Assembly: GCF_007004095.1 (NCBI RefSeq)
Contig: NZ_VHJK01000002.1
Coordinates: 235,994 to 299,993, forward strand
Direction: 5' to 3'
Source: Erythrobacter insulae
GTDB taxonomy: Bacteria; Pseudomonadota; Alphaproteobacteria; Sphingomonadales; Sphingomonadaceae
DNA length: 64,000 nt
Part shown: positions 61,293-64,000 of the stretch, in pieces
Layout: every line of letters begins with the position of its first letter
How positions within the stretch are numbered: position 1 is the first letter of the stretch
Position numbers and translations under genes: made by a program
Notes under the pieces: generated by a model
Databases searched by the model: none
Told to the model about the DNA's origin: nothing
What the model saw: the letters and a program-made list of their open reading frames with translations, nothing else

Positions 61293-64000
61293 ATGAAGTC
61301 ATTGTTCATCAACACCGCGACAGCAGCCGTCGCCATCTCGCTTGCCAGCACGGCGAGCGCGAGCGAGGCGCAGCCGTATGTGGCGCCCGAACTGGACACC
61401 ATGCTGTTCGCCGAAAGCCCTTCGGTCACCGCATCTTTCGAAAGTGACGTCAGCGCGAGTGAGACCATCGCGCCCGCCGTGTCAGACGAAGCTGTGCCGG
61501 TTGTTCTGCCAGAGACCATCGCACCGATCAGCATAGAAGCGGCGGCGGTTAACGCTCTTGGCGGCGCGAACATCGTGTTTGACGCGCCAGAGGGGCTGCT
61601 GACGCTTCCTGCATCAAGCATGGCACCATCGGATGCTCGCGTGGTCACAACCCGCAGCATTGATCCGCGCTACGGTGATATCGATGCGTTCTGGGGCGAC
61701 ATCAGCCCATTCTATGGCGACATTGGCGCCTTCTGGGGGGATATCAGCCCGTTCTATGGCGACATCAGCCCGTTCTGGGGTGACATCAGCCCGTTCTATG
61801 GCGACATCGGTGCGTTCTGGGGTGATATTGATGCATTCTGGGGCGATATCGTCGCATTTGATGCCAACCGTCTCGAGACACTGGGCGACTACTGGAAAAG
61901 CGCGGGCACGCAAATTGCAGCCACCGATAGCGTCTGGAAAAAGCTTCGCTACGAAAAGGATGGCGGCGTATATCGTTTGGAATATGACGGCACGCCGGGC
62001 AAAATCGTCAACGAATTGCGAAACCTGATCGATCAGGCAGAGGCCCAGTTCGGAGCTGCATATACGGATCAAACCGGCGTCAATTTCCGCACAGGATTCG
62101 TCGATGAATTTTTGGCTCGTTACGGAATTGACCTCGATAAGAAATTCACACTCGCAGGCTTTTCTCAAGCGGATCGCACCGCCTTCTTCCTCGATTGGCA
62201 TGACAGCCTGAACCAGTATTCGGGCATCGATCAGGTCGATCATTGGATGAGCACGGTCAACTGGACCCCGCGCGTCACGCAGATTCAGGGCTCAGGTCGC
62301 CAAACCGTTATCGGCATCATTGACGGCAGCTTTGCCTCGGATGCCGATCTTGGCGAAAACATTGTCTGGGCTGGCGGCGGACAAAACTCCGTCGGCGGAC
62401 ACGGAGCCGGCGTTGCCAGTTTGATCGCTGGTGCGCATGACGGTGTTGGCATCATGGGCATCGCTCCGGATGTTAACATCGCAACCTACAACCCGTTTGA
62501 CCATAACGGTGCAACCAGCTGGGATGAGGTCGCCGACGGTTTCGTTGCTTTGAAACAGATCCAGTCCAGCGCTGGCGATGTCAGCGTCGTCAACCTGTCA
62601 CTCGGCGAACCGGGGTGGATTTTCACCAAGGGCACCGCAGACTTCCTGTATCGCTGGGACGTAGACAATTACTACAACGATACCGTCTTTGTATTCGCCG
62701 CCGGTAACGAAGGCGTGACGCAAAACACCAACATCGAATTCAACGATGCAGATCAAACAGCATTGATCTTTGTCGGATCGCTTGGATTGAACGGTGAGAT
62801 TTCAAGTTTCTCCAACCGTCCGGGTACGGGCTGTTTGACCGATGGCGGTGCTTGCAACACCAACAACCGGCTCATGGACCGCTTCATCGTTGCACCGGGT
62901 GAATTGATCTTGGTTTCGGATGGCCATGGCGGCGTGGTACGCCGTTCGGGTACGTCGTTTGCGGCACCGCTGGTCTCGGGCGCGATCTCGCTCTTGCATG
63001 ATCGCTGGCCATGGCTTGCCAATAATCCGCATGAGACGACCGAGATTATCTTCCGTTCGGCTCAGGATCTCGGCGCGCCTGGTGTGGATGCGGTGTATGG
63101 TCACGGTCTGCTTGATGTGACAGCATCACAGGCACCGCTGGACTTTGGCAATCTGGATTTCAAACTCTATCGGCAAATCGGTAGCTACTGGTACGGCTCG
63201 AATTATAGTGCGCTCTCGCTTTTGAGTGGCGGCGTGCCTAGCTGGTGGGATACCGACAATGTGTTCTTCACCGGTTACGAGAATATCGGCGATACCTATC
63301 GCGATTTCTCGATCCCGATGTCTGCCTTCACCTACGGCAAAAGCACCAATGCGCTTGGCAATGGGTATCAGCGTTTGCAGGATTTTGTGTCGGATCGTTT
63401 TGCCAACTGGCTGCTTAGCAATGGCGGTGACCGTGATGGCGATGGTAAGCACGGCATCAGCCAGATACGCTCAAACTCCGCCGGTACAGACGGTCAATGG
63501 TCGATGCGCTTTGATGCCATCGCCCCGCAGTTCAGCGATGATGGCGCGATGCGTCCGGTGCACAACGCGGCAACGCTGGCTGATCCGTCAGGCACCATGT
63601 CCTTCACGCTCGGTCATGGTCAGGGCGCACTTGCCCTTGCCGGGAACAACTTTGGCATCATCAGCGATCACGATCATGAGACAGGCGGCGTAAACCCGGT
63701 TCTTGGTCTGGCTTCGGGTGAGACATTCGCCGGAGCAACCTATAGCCCGCTCAAGGCCACCACTCTCAGCGTCGGCTACAGCCAGCAACGCGAAGACTGG
63801 CGCGATCTCGACGGGGTCTCGGAAATCGAGCGCAACATCCAGCGCCAGCTCGGTGCCCGCGAAGCCGAAGCCCTGACAATCGGGGTCGAGCAAAAAGTAA
63901 CCAAGAACCTGTCGGTCAACGCGCAGTACACGTATCTGCGTGAAGAAGATGCGGTTCTGGGCGCCCAAACCGGCAGCGCCGCGCTGCTCGGCGAAGGCTC
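61293..64000 (+). CDS. Subtilisin-type (S8) autotransporter with (Y/W)GDI repeats, cut by window edge
   Basis: This secreted serine protease has the triad D344 (IGIIDGSF), H370 (GGHGAGVASLIAG) and S555 (SGTSFAAPLVSGA). A signal peptide ends near ASTASASEA. Residues 127-189 are nine tandem heptads (Y/W)-G-D-I-x-x-F. After the protease domain come a linker (DRDGDGKHG) and the start of a C-terminal beta-barrel (SFTLGHGQGAL, LSVGYSQQREDW). About 902 codons are present with no stop before the edge. ATG at 61293 is used. An in-frame ATG at 61245 would add a 16-residue polar N-terminal extension. Confidence 0.9.
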   Translation, partial: MKSLFINTATAAVAISLASTASASEAQPYVAPELDTMLFAESPSVTASFESDVSASETIAPAVSDEAVPVVLPETIAPISIEAAAVNALGGANIVFDAPEGLLTLPASSMAPSDARVVTTRSIDPRYGDIDAFWGDISPFYGDIGAFWGDISPFYGDISPFWGDISPFYGDIGAFWGDIDAFWGDIVAFDANRLETLGDYWKSAGTQIAATDSVWKKLRYEKDGGVYRLEYDGTPGKIVNELRNLIDQAEAQFGAAYTDQTGVNFRTGFVDEFLARYGIDLDKKFTLAGFSQADRTAFFLDWHDSLNQYSGIDQVDHWMSTVNWTPRVTQIQGSGRQTVIGIIDGSFASDADLGENIVWAGGGQNSVGGHGAGVASLIAGAHDGVGIMGIAPDVNIATYNPFDHNGATSWDEVADGFVALKQIQSSAGDVSVVNLSLGEPGWIFTKGTADFLYRWDVDNYYNDTVFVFAAGNEGVTQNTNIEFNDADQTALIFVGSLGLNGEISSFSNRPGTGCLTDGGACNTNNRLMDRFIVAPGELILVSDGHGGVVRRSGTSFAAPLVSGAISLLHDRWPWLANNPHETTEIIFRSAQDLGAPGVDAVYGHGLLDVTASQAPLDFGNLDFKLYRQIGSYWYGSNYSALSLLSGGVPSWWDTDNVFFTGYENIGDTYRDFSIPMSAFTYGKSTNALGNGYQRLQDFVSDRFANWLLSNGGDRDGDGKHGISQIRSNSAGTDGQWSMRFDAIAPQFSDDGAMRPVHNAATLADPSGTMSFTLGHGQGALALAGNNFGIISDHDHETGGVNPVLGLASGETFAGATYSPLKATTLSVGYSQQREDWRDLDGVSEIERNIQRQLGAREAEALTIGVEQKVTKNLSVNAQYTYLREEDAVLGAQTGSAALLGEG
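61671..61859. repeat. Nine 21-base repeats encoding alternating YGDI/WGDI heptads
   Basis: Nine units of 21 bases encode (Y/W)GDI(D/S/G/V)(A/P)F. Tyr and Trp alternate for the first eight units, and two Trp units end the run. Third-codon positions vary while the residues hold, which suggests selection on the protein rather than recent DNA copying. Confidence 0.9.

Noticed and set aside
61614..62243. Minus-strand frame of 209 codons with repeated ERADVAIE-like segments
   Set aside because: It mirrors the GDI heptad repeats of the autotransporter, which has a signal peptide and a complete catalytic triad.

Overview
The window reads as a chromosomal segment of an alphaproteobacterium of the order Sphingomonadales, most like the Erythrobacteraceae (marine Erythrobacter/Altererythrobacter type). 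The basis is the lepB-rnc-era order, an ALA-synthase type hemA, the carboxyspermidine route to spermidine, an acidic proteome, and an S8 autotransporter with (Y/W)GDI repeats. The family assignment is inference. No rRNA, tRNA, insertion sequence, phage or CRISPR array is visible. Genes are packed tightly, with many ATGA, GTGA and TAATG overlaps.

Region 1 (1-13.2 kb, all minus strand) is a propionyl-CoA/methylmalonyl-CoA block: pccB, an epimerase, an enoyl-CoA hydratase, methylmalonyl-CoA mutase and, further down, pccA cut by the left edge. Biotin synthase (a cofactor supply for PccA), metY, an esterase, a DUF3445 (haem-dependent N-demethylase-like) protein and small exported proteins lie between. 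Region 2 (12.5-31.1 kb) is mostly housekeeping: glutathione-reductase-like enzyme, MFS carrier, DEAD-box helicase with a structured leader, pgi, lepB-rnc-era, a small double-glycine-leader peptide, response regulator, topA, dprA-plsY, murI (apparently an ATT start) and hemA. Region 3 (31-37.5 kb) has a TauD-type dioxygenase, a lipoprotein, a nitroreductase whose ribosome-binding site and start codon lie in a hairpin, an OmpA-domain protein and an ABC-F ATPase.

Region 4 (37.7-43.6 kb) makes polyamines: an ornithine decarboxylase behind a structured leader resembling the speF motif, and an operon of carboxyspermidine dehydrogenase, a DUF1851 protein and carboxyspermidine decarboxylase. A lemA/DUF3137 divergent pair lies between. 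Region 5 (43.7-52.1 kb) has a threonine/serine dehydratase, two tandem MAPEG proteins, trxB, a tyrosine phosphatase, a response regulator and a trehalose operon (otsB, GH15, otsA).

Region 6 (52.2-64 kb) is the accessory part. It has a Tat-lipoprotein FAD oxidoreductase and a run of four exported proteins. The first of these is a 962-residue secreted protein with a MACPF (membrane attack complex/perforin) signature and a Gln/Trp/Gly repeat linker, overlapped by ATGA with a secreted LamG (lectin-like) protein. A coiled-coil, Asn/Gln-rich protein and a lipoprotein follow. A GPH-type sugar symporter and a subtilisin-type autotransporter with nine alternating heptapeptide repeats, cut by the right edge, close the window. 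The MACPF-LamG pair is the best candidate for an undescribed system.
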